NCBI GenBank assembly: GCA_002914845.1
Contig: JXTC01000104.1
Location: 116,282-180,281, forward strand
Direction of reading: 5' to 3'
Source: Trema orientale
Taxonomy: Eukaryota > Streptophyta > Magnoliopsida > Rosales > Cannabaceae
DNA: 64,000 bases
The notes below the pieces were generated by a model. The model searched no databases and was not told the DNA's origin. It saw nothing but the letters and a program-made list of their open reading frames with translations. A program made the translations under genes and the position numbers. Positions 48,701 through 59,138 of the stretch are shown here, piece by piece; within the stretch, counting starts at the first letter, position 1, and every line of letters begins with the position of its first letter.

Positions 48701-50100
48701 TTTATCATTGAAATAATTGGCACCATTTTCTTCTTAGAAGACCCAAGGAAAGTAAATTTCTCTTCACCAGGTGGCTGAAATACTACTCTTTTACCATTAC
48801 AATCAATGCTAGCATGATACCTAGATAACCAATCCATACCCAAAGTCACCTCAAAGTCCTATATATTCAACACTATTAAGTCTGCTCACAACTCTCTATC
48901 ATCTATCTGTATTGGACACGCTCTCAAAACTTGACCAGAATATAACACTTCCCCAGATGGAATAGTTACACAGTATCTTAAATTTAAAGTTGCAGGTGAT
49001 CTGCCTAATTTTCTCACATATACTGGTACTGCAAATGAATGTGTAACTCTTGAATCTATTAATGTATTTGTGAGGATATCAAAGATAGAGATCTCACCTG
49101 CTACAACAGATGGATCAGCCTCAGCATCTGTCGTAGTCATGGTAAACACACGAGCTGGAACTTTCTTTTGTTCACCAGAGGTAGAGGGACAATACTTGGA
49201 AAAATGTCTTGACTTGCCACATGTATAATACACTCCACTACCCAAAAGACATTCATCTTTATGAGGCTTTCCACATTTAGGACATGTAACCTTCTGATTC
49301 AGAGTAGATTACATTGACCTGTTGCTAAGCACTTTGAAGGATCTTGTCTTTGTCCTTAATCTTGTGGGAATTTCCTTTTGCCGCCATTATACCCTGGTTG
49401 AGTACCTTTTCTAAAATTTGCATTTCGCCTTGCCATGTGTATATTTCTTCTAGTTTCTAGTACTTTTACCACTTTCAGTTCGGCTTCTTCAGCTTCAAGT
49501 GCTTCCTCAGCAACTTCCGTATAAGGCACTCCTTTTCTTATAGACATCTTAATGTCCCTATATATTTCTGCTTTGAGTCCCTGTAGAAACTGATTTACTT
49601 TGAACTCATTTGTACTCATCATATGAGGAGCAAAGCAGGATAGCTCATCAAATTTCTTGATATAGTCACACACAAACATGCCACCTTGCCTCAAATTAGT
49701 ACACTCAACTGCCTTTGTAAGTCGATGAGCTTCACTAAAGTACTTCCTATAAAAGATTTCTTTAAATCTCTCCCAAGTCAATCTGTCAACATCAGTAATT
49801 GACTTCATCGAATCCCACCAATGCCTGGCATCCATTTGGAACATATAAGTAGCACAAGATTTCACCTTTAAAAACTGGAGGTTTATTCTTCCTGAACCTT
49901 TCAGAAGCTGGTTCATGATTTTCTTGTCTAGCTACTACTTGTACTTGTAATTGTTCCTCTCTCCTTTGATCTCGTTCTATAAGCCTCTCTATTTGTTGAA
50001 CTTGTCTCTCTACTAATTCAGCCAATCGATGTATAGTAGTATCTTTGTCATTCTCTTGATCAGCCCTCTATTGGCTAGTCTGACCTTTACCCCTTGGCAT
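45739..50100 (-). pseudogene. gag-pol polyprotein of element E (gag, protease, RT, RNase H, integrase, chromodomain)
   Basis: From ATG at 50100 (MPRGKGQTSQ, then a stop) the minus strand reads gag (ARHWWDSMKSITDVDRLTWE, 49356-49916) and a zinc knuckle YYTCGKSRHFSKYC whose first Cys is Tyr. Protease has DSRVTHSF, replacing DSG. RT (47844-48215 and flanking pieces) has FIDNILIY, the second catalytic Asp being Asn at 48042-48044. RNase H and its tail follow ([17 protein letters not shown], 47161-47385), then integrase (46194-46778) with VDRYTKLAHF, SDRDSRF and QTDGQSERTIQTLED keeping the D,D,E residues. A chromodomain reads VEILDRKEKELRNKKI and EEVIWEREEEM near 45780-45880, ending KYPHLFG and a stop at 45739. 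Several stops and frameshifts separate the pieces. Confidence 0.92.
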
Positions 50101-50272
50101 GATTTCCTGTACAATGGCCTTTTACTTACAAACAAACATAATAGTCAATAATAATGTATGAATCAAACTTATATAACAGTGCACATATGAAAACAATTAG
50201 ACTTACTAGTTGACTGAGCTTTCTATCTCATGATCATACATATATAGGCAGTCTTCAGAAATGACTAAACCT

Positions 50273-50286
50273 CCACTCTGATACCA
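50273..50286 (-). other. Primer binding site of E (tRNA-iMet type)
   Basis: Minus-strand TGGTATCAGAGTGG lies four bases inside the 5' LTR end (50291) and matches the plant tRNA-iMet PBS TGGTATCAGAG. Confidence 0.9.
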
Positions 50287-50290
50287 TAAC

Positions 50291-53149
50291 TGTAACACCC
50301 CTTAGCTTAACCATATGACTATGTAGGTCAAACTAGGAAGTATTATTCTTTCATAAACCATATTTTTATTTTTGCAAAAAAGTGGGCCAAATTTACACTT
50401 TTCAAGCTCTAAAACAAAAGAAACTGCACGGCATTACTTTTTGAAAGTGTCTTTACAAAATATACAACAAAAAACTTCTTATCAGTTTATCTTGCTATCA
50501 GTAGTAATATTTACAACACACCAGAATAACAAAATACAAAGAAAACACCGACCATAAGTCAAGTTCGTCTACATCTGTATGATCATGGCGACAAGAAAGC
50601 GTGCTAGCCAACCAGCAACTCTATACATCGTATATCTCCTCACCTGCATCACAGGAACTAAATGAGCTAATGCTCAGTAAGTAAAGATCATGCATGCTCG
50701 TGAATGTGTTATGCATAAACTTTACTGAAATTCCCTTTGAACTCTTTCTTTTATAACTTTTCATTTGAATATACTTTTCTTAGAAAACATTCTTTATAGG
50801 GCCCTTAAGTAAACTACAAAGTCACAGCAGTTGTTAGGCCGTGCCCACCTATGCAGGAAGAAAACACATGGCTAATGCGAACCATACCTACCCAATGCAG
50901 ACCGACTAGGTAATGCACCTAATAAATCTCATAGTACAATGCTCAGTCCCGGCAGTCAGTAAACCGTGCCTACCTATGCGGGAAGGATGCCTGTGCAAAC
51001 TATACTTACCTAACGTAGACAGACTAAACAATGTACCTAAAACATATCTCGTAAAATCAGTACAATGGTACTACTTTAAATCCAATGCGTGGAAAACTTC
51101 ACTTCTTTGAAAATTATGCTTAAATGATCATGTCATGCTTACATCTTTTATGAACAAAACAATAACCATATAAATAACATATACTTGAAATAATACACAT
51201 AAGCATGTGGGAAAATATTTTGAATGTACTAATGTTCTTGTGATGCAGTTAAAATAAATCTTTACTTACCTTGTGTCCGGTAGAAAAGACAGTGGAAAGG
51301 GTCAGTATCCTCAGTGGCAAGGTATGTGGAAGACCTGACGTCAATTTTATTACAAAGATAATCACTACAATGTAAAACGCTTAAAGAAAACAAGCACAAG
51401 ACCGAAGTATAATTTTTACAAAATAAGGAAGCCTAATCACAAAATGAACCTAAACGTCACCTACTTTCATAAAAACTAGTCCATTTGCTTCTAAATGATA
51501 CCATTTAGTTTTTAAAAATATTTAGACAGCACCTCCCCTATTTTTAGGACATCCCCACATGATTAAAATCATAGTTTTAAGACCTGCAATAAAAATCCAC
51601 AAGCCAATTCTCACATATACACCTCAAAGAAGATCATTTAGAACAACCTAGGTACACTTAAACTTCTTTTGATTTAAACAAAGTTTAAAACCACTTTTAC
51701 ACTTGTATATCATCATAACCAGCCAATAAATAGATGTAATCTACATAAAAGGATCATTGTCTTACACATTCTAAGTAAAGAAATCAAATTACAAGTGTAG
51801 ACAACTTATTCCAACAATGAAAACACTTAAAAATACTTGGATCCACAAATAGCAAACTTTGAGGCTTTAAGTTTAACTTTAATCCTCCACTTAAATTCTT
51901 TGTTTCCAGCCATATGTAAGGTTTTCTAGGACCTTTAATAGCTAAAGCAATAGAAATAAATTACTAATTCTAAGTTCCACAAAAATCTCACCTTGACTAG
52001 TTTGAACCTTTGTTGAAGCTCTTGCCTTCTTTTTCCACAAAACTGATTTCTAAGGCTTAGAAATTGATCTTAGAACTCAAGAAGATCTAGACAAATCATT
52101 ATTTAAGTGATATCAAGTGGAGAATTGAAATAAGAAAACAAAACCTAGGAAGGAGAACTAGTAGAATTATCTTGACTAGTTTGGACCTATCTTGCTTTCT
52201 TGAGCTCCAAATTGAATTCTACCACTTAGAAACTCTTAGATATGGATAAGGGGAGTTGAGAGATGTATAGAAAAGAGTTAGGGAGCTTTAGGTCGTGGCT
52301 GGACAGAAATAGAAAGAAAGTGACCATATTTGGTCTAAAAGTGATACTTAATGACTAAGAAATGGCATAACTTAAGTTCTAAAGGGTATTTTGAGAATTT
52401 TGTAGCTTACTTTCGATGTGTCTGGCTCTAAAATATCCTTAGCATACTCACCACACTGCTGGTCCATCCCATACACCCAAGTGTAGACTAAAATGGTGAA
52501 ACCTAGCTTTGAAGGTGAAAACTAGTCATACTTTGACCTATAATCCCATATTGCCAATCTTATTGTAATCTAGTGGAACCTAGCCCCATAATTAATTATT
52601 AGTTAGACTCTAATTCATAATGCAAACATAGTATTAATGCCCAATTAATAGAATGCACAAAATTGATATTACGCGATTAAGCTGAATCTAAGCTAGCTTA
52701 GTGCAACTAAACACCAATTCAGTACAGTGATTGCCAACTCGTGCTTATCTGGGGCCGACAAATAAAATGCTATAAATGAGTCCTAAACGCATATTCAGTG
52801 TAGTGAATTTGGCTCCGAAAAGCGTGAAAAATACATTTTACTGAAAAACTACTATTTGACCAAGTTATCAACAGACATGATTTTAATGCATGTGCATATA
52901 GCATTACTATTCATGAGTGTATTCTTTGTTCCTCTCACATACCAAGCTCTCTCTTTGAGGGTATTGAGCCTTTACACTATATGGGAGCACTTCAATAAAT
53001 ATTAGTACAATAATACATATCGAAAGCATTTAACAATCAGCTTATGCAATTTACCATAAAATTGATACTAGTTTCATAATATGTCTATTATGAAATATGA
53101 ACATATTTATTATTAGCTTATTATGCATGTGAGAATCTTGGGCATCACA
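50291..53149 (-). repeat. 5' LTR of element E
   Basis: Partner of 42821-45699. In element orientation it starts TGTGATGCCCAAGATTCTC and ends AGGGGTGTTACA next to the PBS. Confidence 0.95.
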
Positions 53150-53154
53150 GGCGG

Positions 53155-54047
53155 ACAATCTTTGGCCAAGAAGGCAGCATTACAAGGCTTCTATTAGCTG
53201 ACCATGAGGAAAGATGTAATGGAATATGCACAAAAATGTGAAAAATGTCAAATGTTCACAAATTACCAAAAAGTACCATCCACAGAGCTTATAACGATGA
53301 TTTCTCTATAGTCATTTGCTATTTAGAGAATCGACCTCATCGATGGAAGCTGAGCCTTTTACCTAAACTTGATCCAGCAAGATCATTGTGTTTCTCGCCA
53401 AATCCATTATGTATAGATTTGGGGTCCCAAAGAAGTTGGTCTCAGATAATAGAACTCAATTCGAGAGTAAAGAAATGATGGACTTTTGTGAGAACTTTAG
53501 GATCACAAAAGCTTCGCAATGGTTATTTACCCACAAAGTAATGGACAGGTCAAATCAGTGAATAAGACCATTAAACATAATCTGAAAACAGAGCTTAAAG
53601 AACTCAAAGGAACTTGGGTCGAGGAACTGCCTCAAGTACTTTGAGCCTACAGAATAATAACTTGAACTTCTACCAATGAAACACCGTTCTCCATGACTTA
53701 TGGATCAGAAGCCACGCTACCCATTAAGGTCAAAGCAAATTCCCATAGAGCAGAACATTATAACCAGGAAATAAATAACGAGCTCCAGATAGCTAGTTTG
53801 GACTTCCTGAAAGAAAAGTGTGAACGGAATTCTAAAGTTCGAGAAAAGTCCTTTAAAACCGGCGAGTTAGTCCTACGACAGGTAATGCCAAAAATTTGGG
53901 AATATGGAACATGAGTCCTCAGCCCAAATTGGGAAGGAGCTTACAAAATATCAAAAGAAATACTCCATAGGACTTACAAGTTAGCTCGAATGAATGACCA
54001 TAAACTTCCTCGAGCATAGAATGCTGAGTACCTACGAAAGTATTACC
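53155..54047 (+). pseudogene. Gypsy element F: integrase
   Basis: Resumes F after E. Plus-strand pieces read the integrase zinc-binding part (MRKDVMEYAQKCEKCQMF near 53200-53255), then the core: FGVPKKLVSDNRTQFESKE near 53420-53475, and YPQSNGQVKSVNKTIKHNL near 53530-53590 in another frame. The C-terminal part includes MTYGSEATLPIKVKANSHRA (53693-53914) and the end region LAEYLRKYY-like near 54025-54047. Frames shift repeatedly and stops are frequent. The target duplication shows it was one reading unit with 39474-42820. Confidence 0.85.
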
Positions 54048-54779
54048 AGTAATTTTTGTAATTTTTATTATAATACTTCTGCTTAATTTAATAAAGACAA
54101 ACATTGTTTTCAATTTTTATCTTTCGAAAAACCTTCAGTTTATTAGTCTCAAGCTAGTTTATTAGTCCCGCCTAATTTACTACCTTGAGACTACGGGGCA
54201 CAACATGTACAGTGCTATTGAAACATGTATGCTATTACAACAAGCATGTTATTGAGTTGTTCGAACTCATTGAAGGCAAAGCTATTTAGGCTTTGAAGGT
54301 CCTATGCTACCCCAATAATTTAAAGGTCTTGATCTTAAATAAAGTAATTTTTCAAAGATTGTAATCAATGTAACATTGCTCGTTTATGTCATTAGGCATA
54401 AACATTTTTCTAAGTCATACGTAAAAATCGAGCAGTTCGTAGAAGAAAAAAAGGAGATAAGGTATTTACTATGCAAAATACGAACAAAAAGCAGAAATAA
54501 ATTATATTTCATTAATTTAAAGTTGTTACAAAAGGTACGAGACATAGCTCGAATTACAAAAAATACTACAAGTTAGTAAGCTATTACAAAAGAAGTCCTG
54601 CTCAAAAAAGAAAGACGAGACCTAATTAAGTAAAGGAAACCACAATCAGCGAGGTATCAAACTATGATCTTGGACAGGCTGTTAGCTGAAGCTTAGCGCA
54701 TCAAGTCCAAGCATGAGAAGTTGGATAAGAAAAGGAAGCCATAATCCACGAGGTATCAAGCTATGATCTCAGATAGGCT
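54048..54779 (+). other. Non-coding spacer of F between integrase and antisense gene
   Basis: No domain is readable. It includes the GAGACTACGGGGCAC-type sequence near 54190 and two similar blocks around 54650 and 54750 (ATCACGAGGTATCAAGCTATGATCT-like, about 100 bp apart). The open frame 54376-54576 has no family features. Confidence 0.5.
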
Positions 54780-56747
54780 TCCCAATGTTAAGCAGTAGGA
54801 GGGACTTCATCAACTTCTTCTTCAGGGAGGTCGAAGGTAGACAAGAGCTGAGGCACATCATCTCCAAAAATTGAGAAGTTTAAGTCGAGATGGCTACACC
54901 ATAGTGTGTATATGAATGTTGTAGCACCTTCTTCTTCACACTTCTTCTTAAAGCTTGTATGCTCATCTGAGCATGGGATGAGTGCCCCCATGGAGATCCT
55001 TCTTCAGCTTGGTGACCTTCTCCTCAGACTGCTCGAATTTGGTCTTGAAGTCTTCTGCTAATTTTTAGACAGCCTTCATCTTCTTCTCGGCCTCCTTAAC
55101 CTTTTTTATGGCCTCCTCAGCAATTTTCCTCGCTTGAGCAAGTTCCTCGTGTTAGAGAATAGCATTATCAAGTCTACACTTGTAATCATCCTGCGCAATC
55201 TCCACCCAAGTGATAAGGTTCTCTTTATGAGTGAGCTTTATTACTGCTTCCTTGGCCTTCTTCTAATTGTCGAGTGCAGCAGCCAAAGCAGAAGCATTCT
55301 TATTAACGTTTTTTTTAGGCAGAGGCCTATAAAAGAAACACGAAGATTCAGCTCGAAAGATAAATACAAAAGCAGGAAGTGAAGTTATAAGGTAAACTTG
55401 CCAGAGTAAGAAGCTTTGCCAAAGCATGTGGGATTTCATCCCCGCTAGTCTCATCAAGCTTCTGCCACTGCTCATTGGAGATCGCATCTTCAAGACTGGC
55501 ATTTAGCCCCTATTTTTTTGCTCGATTTTCATGCATCTTTCTTGAAACCTTCAAGAGCATTGACTCTTTGTTTTTTGGAGTAAGACTTGATAGAGATGTT
55601 CTTCCTTTTCCTTTTGGCCTGTTCATCAGCTTGAACAGTAGAAGCGAACTCACTAGAGGACTCAGGGAGTGGCAGTACAGGTACGGTTGATGAGACTAGC
55701 ATTGTAGCTTTGGGCATGTTCGAAGCCTCCGAGTTCTCCTTATTTAAAACCTTGACCCTAGACACCTTGAGCTTCATCTTTACTAACTGGCCATAAGCTA
55801 GATTCCTGAGGGTGACTATAACAACTTTATCCTTGGGACACCTAAGAAGCTTGGCTCTCTTGACCCATAGTCTAGATGCAACTAAATTCTCCTTAGCCAC
55901 AAGACGGTTGGCTCTTCTCTCTACGTGATCGAGCAAGTTGACTTTCCTGACACGAGCAAAAGCTTTTTCAAAGAGCGTAGGACAAGCCCTATGAACTGCA
56001 AAGCAAAAGGAATGTGTAAAACAACATTATACATTTGAAAAAGCACTCGAAAATAACTACTAGGTTTGTTGAATTCTCTGTATTTAACAGGAAGGTAGTT
56101 AAGGTAAAAATACTAGTTCTTTCAAGGACCGACATTTGATTTATACTCCTCAACAAGATTATACCCTGGCATTAACTGAGTAGAAACATAGTAATATCCA
56201 ACTGAACCATTTTTGGCTCGTATATATAGCTAATCTCCTCAGCTATTGGTCCATCAAAACTAAGTTTATAGTAGATTATTCGGAGACAGAACAAGATTGT
56301 CCAACCATTTTAAGTTGAATCGGTACAACTTGGAGAAAGTCCAGAGCGTTGATAAAATACTTACGCAAAAGGAGCATTCAACTGGCTTTCAAAAATCTAC
56401 TCGATATACGCACAACAAGTATGTGGAGGATAATTAGCTCGATAGGCCATCTTGGGTCTGTATAGCTTGGCTTCCCTCCAGACATATAGATTGATAAAAT
56501 TTATGAGATCATTCCTTGTAATTAGGCTCTCAATTTTTCAGGTGGTGAATTTTGAAGTTGCATTCTTCGTCGCCTAAGTCTCTTGCTTAGAAAGACAAAT
56601 GTCCCTAAAACTGCTCAACAAAGCTTCCTTAGATGAATCCTTACAAGCAGAAGAAATTTCCTCCTTTCCTGCAAACTCTTCGATATCTCACAGGAGTGAG
56701 TCTGATTCGGGCTGTTCGTTGCGAGTAGATTATACGACATTGACCAT
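54780..56747 (-). pseudogene. Antisense gene of Tat element F (putative gypsy-type transposon protein)
   Basis: Opposite to gag-pol, the minus strand reads from an ATG at 56747 (MVNVV, then stops interspersed) an N-terminal acidic region. Then come LINFINLYVWREAKLYRPKM and PHTCCAYIE, followed by a core with VAPIQLK-like, SFDGPIAEEISYIYEPKMVQ and PGYNLVEEYKSNVGP, where the word order resembles the plant 'putative gypsy type transposon' domain (PF04195). A basic linker includes QADEQAKRKRKNISIKSYSK (55529-55936). The C-terminus is Glu/Lys-rich and likely coiled-coil, with LNFSIFGDDVPQLLSTFDLP (54788-54991) at the end. Tat-lineage elements often carry such antisense ORFs between pol and 3' LTR. 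Function is unknown. Broken by stops, mostly TGA/TAG/TAA at otherwise conserved positions. Confidence 0.6.
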
Positions 56748-57236
56748 TTTTTCAAGCTCTCTCTTTTTCTCCCTATAATCTGCAAACAAAACCCAAACAA
56801 AGGGGTCCGATAAAGATGATGACAGTTCAATAATAGCGGTTAGGCTCTTTCCCCGCATCGGTGTACATAGCTAGTCCTAGGTTGCCTACAAGGAATGAGT
56901 TGTGCTCATGTGAGGTGTCCTAGGGCAAAACTACTTATCAAATCGATGAAAAAAGCCAAAAAGAAAATATATATCGAAGAAAGACAGGGAAGAAAGACTT
57001 ATCGGAAAAAATGGAAGACCTACTGAATCGACGGCGAGATAATCGAAGTTCTTAATCGGATCACCTCGTCACTTGCCTAAAACTAGAAAAGGGATAAAGA
57101 TTCAGAAATTTCTCTTTCTAAGAATGGACACTAGAATCTTTCTTCTTCTCTCTTTCTTTCGATATTTCAAGGTTCTTTTGTTCATAGGTCTTTAAGGAGT
57201 CGTAAAAGTGAAAATGGGAAAAGACTGTGAAAACCC
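56748..57236 (-). promoter_or_regulatory. Candidate 5' leader, with intron, of the F antisense gene
   Basis: Minus-strand sequence downstream of the TATA box at 57237-57245 is pyrimidine/purine-biased (GAAAGAAAGAGAGAAG near 57140-57160). Just before the ATG at 56747 lies a splice-acceptor-like GGGTTTTGTTTGCAG near 56780-56795. A spliced 5' leader is therefore plausible. This is inferred from signals only. Confidence 0.4.
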
Positions 57237-57245
57237 TTATTTATA
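57237..57245 (-). promoter_or_regulatory. Candidate TATA box for antisense transcription in F
   Basis: Minus-strand CTATAAATAAGGG lies about 490 bp upstream of the antisense ATG and about 210 bp from the 3' LTR. It is a good plant TATA consensus. Confidence 0.45.
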
Positions 57246-57444
57246 GGAGAAGAGATGGGAAAATGAAAAGTCTCCCTAATTTTCCCGCTCAAGCAATAAT
57301 TATTGAAATTTTTAATTCGATGAAAAGTAACCACACGTCTCTCTAAAATTGCTCCATGTCAGAAAAGCAATCTAAAGTGACGTCATGATAACTTGATAAC
57401 TCAAACAAATGACACGGTTCCAGCTATAGAAAGCAACATCTAGA

Positions 57445-57457
57445 ACTAGGGGGCAAG
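57445..57457 (+). other. Polypurine tract of F
   Basis: ACTAGGGGGCAAG directly precedes TGTTATATACG, the 3' LTR start, and fixes the plus orientation of F. Confidence 0.75.
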
Positions 57458-57958
57458 TGTTATATACGAATTCAGCAACAGCTCGAGTGGTAGCAAGCTG
57501 ATTCGGCGCTTGTCTAGCTCGAATATTCACGTTGCACAAGGAGATGCCAACTCATTTAGAGATGGATGAAATCAAGCAGATTGTGTGCACACGAGAAGCC
57601 TGTGTATCTTTGATCCAAGATTTTCCTATTTGAAACGGTCAGATTCTGAGATATCCGCAAACAGTTCCAGAGAATCAGGATAATATCTCTACAAAATCAG
57701 ATATTTCTGGATTTCATGTAATTCAATTGAATTAAATATCAAATATTTGTTACCTTATCTGTAGAGATTTTCTCAGCCTATTAATGAAGAAAATTGGCTC
57801 AAAGAAGGGGATTCGACTCTTTGTACTCAGAAAAATATTGTAATACCATTGACTAAAGTGGACATAGGCTCTTTACTTAAAAGATTGAATCACTATAAAC
57901 TGGTGTCGTTTAATTATTTTTATTTTTATTTTAGTTGAACCAGATTTTGGTGTCAACA
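57458..57958 (+). repeat. 3' LTR of gypsy element F
   Basis: The 501-bp segment starts TGTTATATACG and ends GGTGTCAACA, with correct TG...CA termini, after a polypurine tract. No 5' partner exists in the window. AAAGG follows and also occurs at 39469-39473. Confidence 0.75.
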
Positions 57959-58420
57959 AAAGGTTCTCTCTTATAAATTTTATCAAAAATAGCCCTTAGT
58001 GTTATGTCACCTATTTAAGTTTACCTAAATACCTAATCAAAGAGCCCAAATCATTTTCTCTAAATCGTGGCCACATTAAGCTACTTCACCCCTATGATTC
58101 TTGTCATGTTCAGAGCCAGAAGAGATGAGTTGTTGTTATCAAGTTAGTTTTTATCAATCTTAGATTTTGTCTTTTCTAACTTAGATATAGGTTTTTTCGA
58201 TCATAGTCGAATAATTCTACCATGGTCGAGTGTTCTTTTTTTTCTTTTTAATTACTGTTGATTTTTTTTACTAACAATGGTGACATGAGGAAAAATGGGT
58301 TTCCCAAATTTTCATTAGAAAAAAGTACATAATTTATGAATGAGTTAAAATTTATTTCATATATTTTATTATAACTTTAAATTAGTATCAAAACTCTTTA
58401 AAAAAATATAAAAAAAAAAA
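57959..58420. other. Intergenic sequence
   Basis: A+T-rich, with no gene recognised; ends in an A run adjoining the MITE-like element. Confidence 0.5.
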
Positions 58421-59138
58421 AGGTGGCTCTATTGTCACCTTTTTTTTTCTCTCTTCCCACCCCTCTTCCAAGCACATCCATTTAATATTTTAAAAATTTT
58501 TTCACACCTTATAAACTTTGTGATGTACAAAAGTACTCTTTGTTAAATATTTCTCTAAATATTTCTTTTNTAAAAAAAAATAAAACAAAAATAAACAAAT
58601 AAACCCAATGCAAACCGTTGGTTCACTAAAAAAATTAAAAATTAAAAATTAAAAGACATAAATATCAATAGAATGAAGAAAAGAAAATATTAACAATCTC
58701 AAAATTGAGATCACAAAATCTATCTAAATATTTCTAACAAAGATTTAAAAGAAACAACACCAACTAATGAGAAATCTAATTTTCATTTTCTTTTAAACAC
58801 AAAATTAAAAACTAATAATATCGAAATTGAAAATCTTACCTCATTACAATCTAAATCGTTAGGAGAATCAAAATCTTCAGCAATTGCAGTTCATTCATCC
58901 ATTTTTATGATAATTGAATTGCATAAAATCTTGATTTTTTTCTTTTTCTTTTTTTTCAAGTTTTCGTCAAACTATCATACTATTATTTGGAGGGTAGGCT
59001 AAGAAATGAGGATTTTAATTGTTTAAAACTATATAGAGATATTTATGTCAATTAATAAGAGGATATTTCGTGAATAATTAATTAATTAAAAAAGAGATTG
59101 GAAGAGAAAAAAAAACAAAGTGGCAATAGAGTCATCCC
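58421..59138. mobile_element. MITE-like element with about 35-40-bp terminal inverted repeats
   Basis: The left end GGTGGCTCTATTGTCACC, followed by a T run and CTCTCTTCCC, is matched in reverse complement by the right end (GGGATGACTCTATTGCCACT, then a T run and CTCTTCC). The element is 718 bp, A+T-rich and non-coding. Both flanks are runs of A (at least nine bases), compatible with a 9-bp duplication but not proof. It contains an N at 58570. Superfamily is uncertain; a Mutator-type non-autonomous element is possible. Confidence 0.65.

Larger units (their letters stand above)
42821..53149 (-). mobile_element. Element E: complete-structure Ty3/gypsy chromovirus (Tekay clade)
   Basis: The 10,329-bp element is flanked by the 5-bp duplication GGCGG (42816-42820, 53150-53154) and oriented on the minus strand. 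It has LTRs at both ends (2879 and 2859 bp), PBS at 50273-50286, gag-pol at 45739-50100 and a polypurine tract next to the 3' LTR. A chromodomain after integrase and long LTRs ending GGGGTGTTACA point to the Tekay (Del) clade. The two LTRs are closely similar with scattered differences and small indels, for instance an extra block around 52795-52810 in the right LTR. It inserted into element F and is the younger of the two. Confidence 0.93.
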
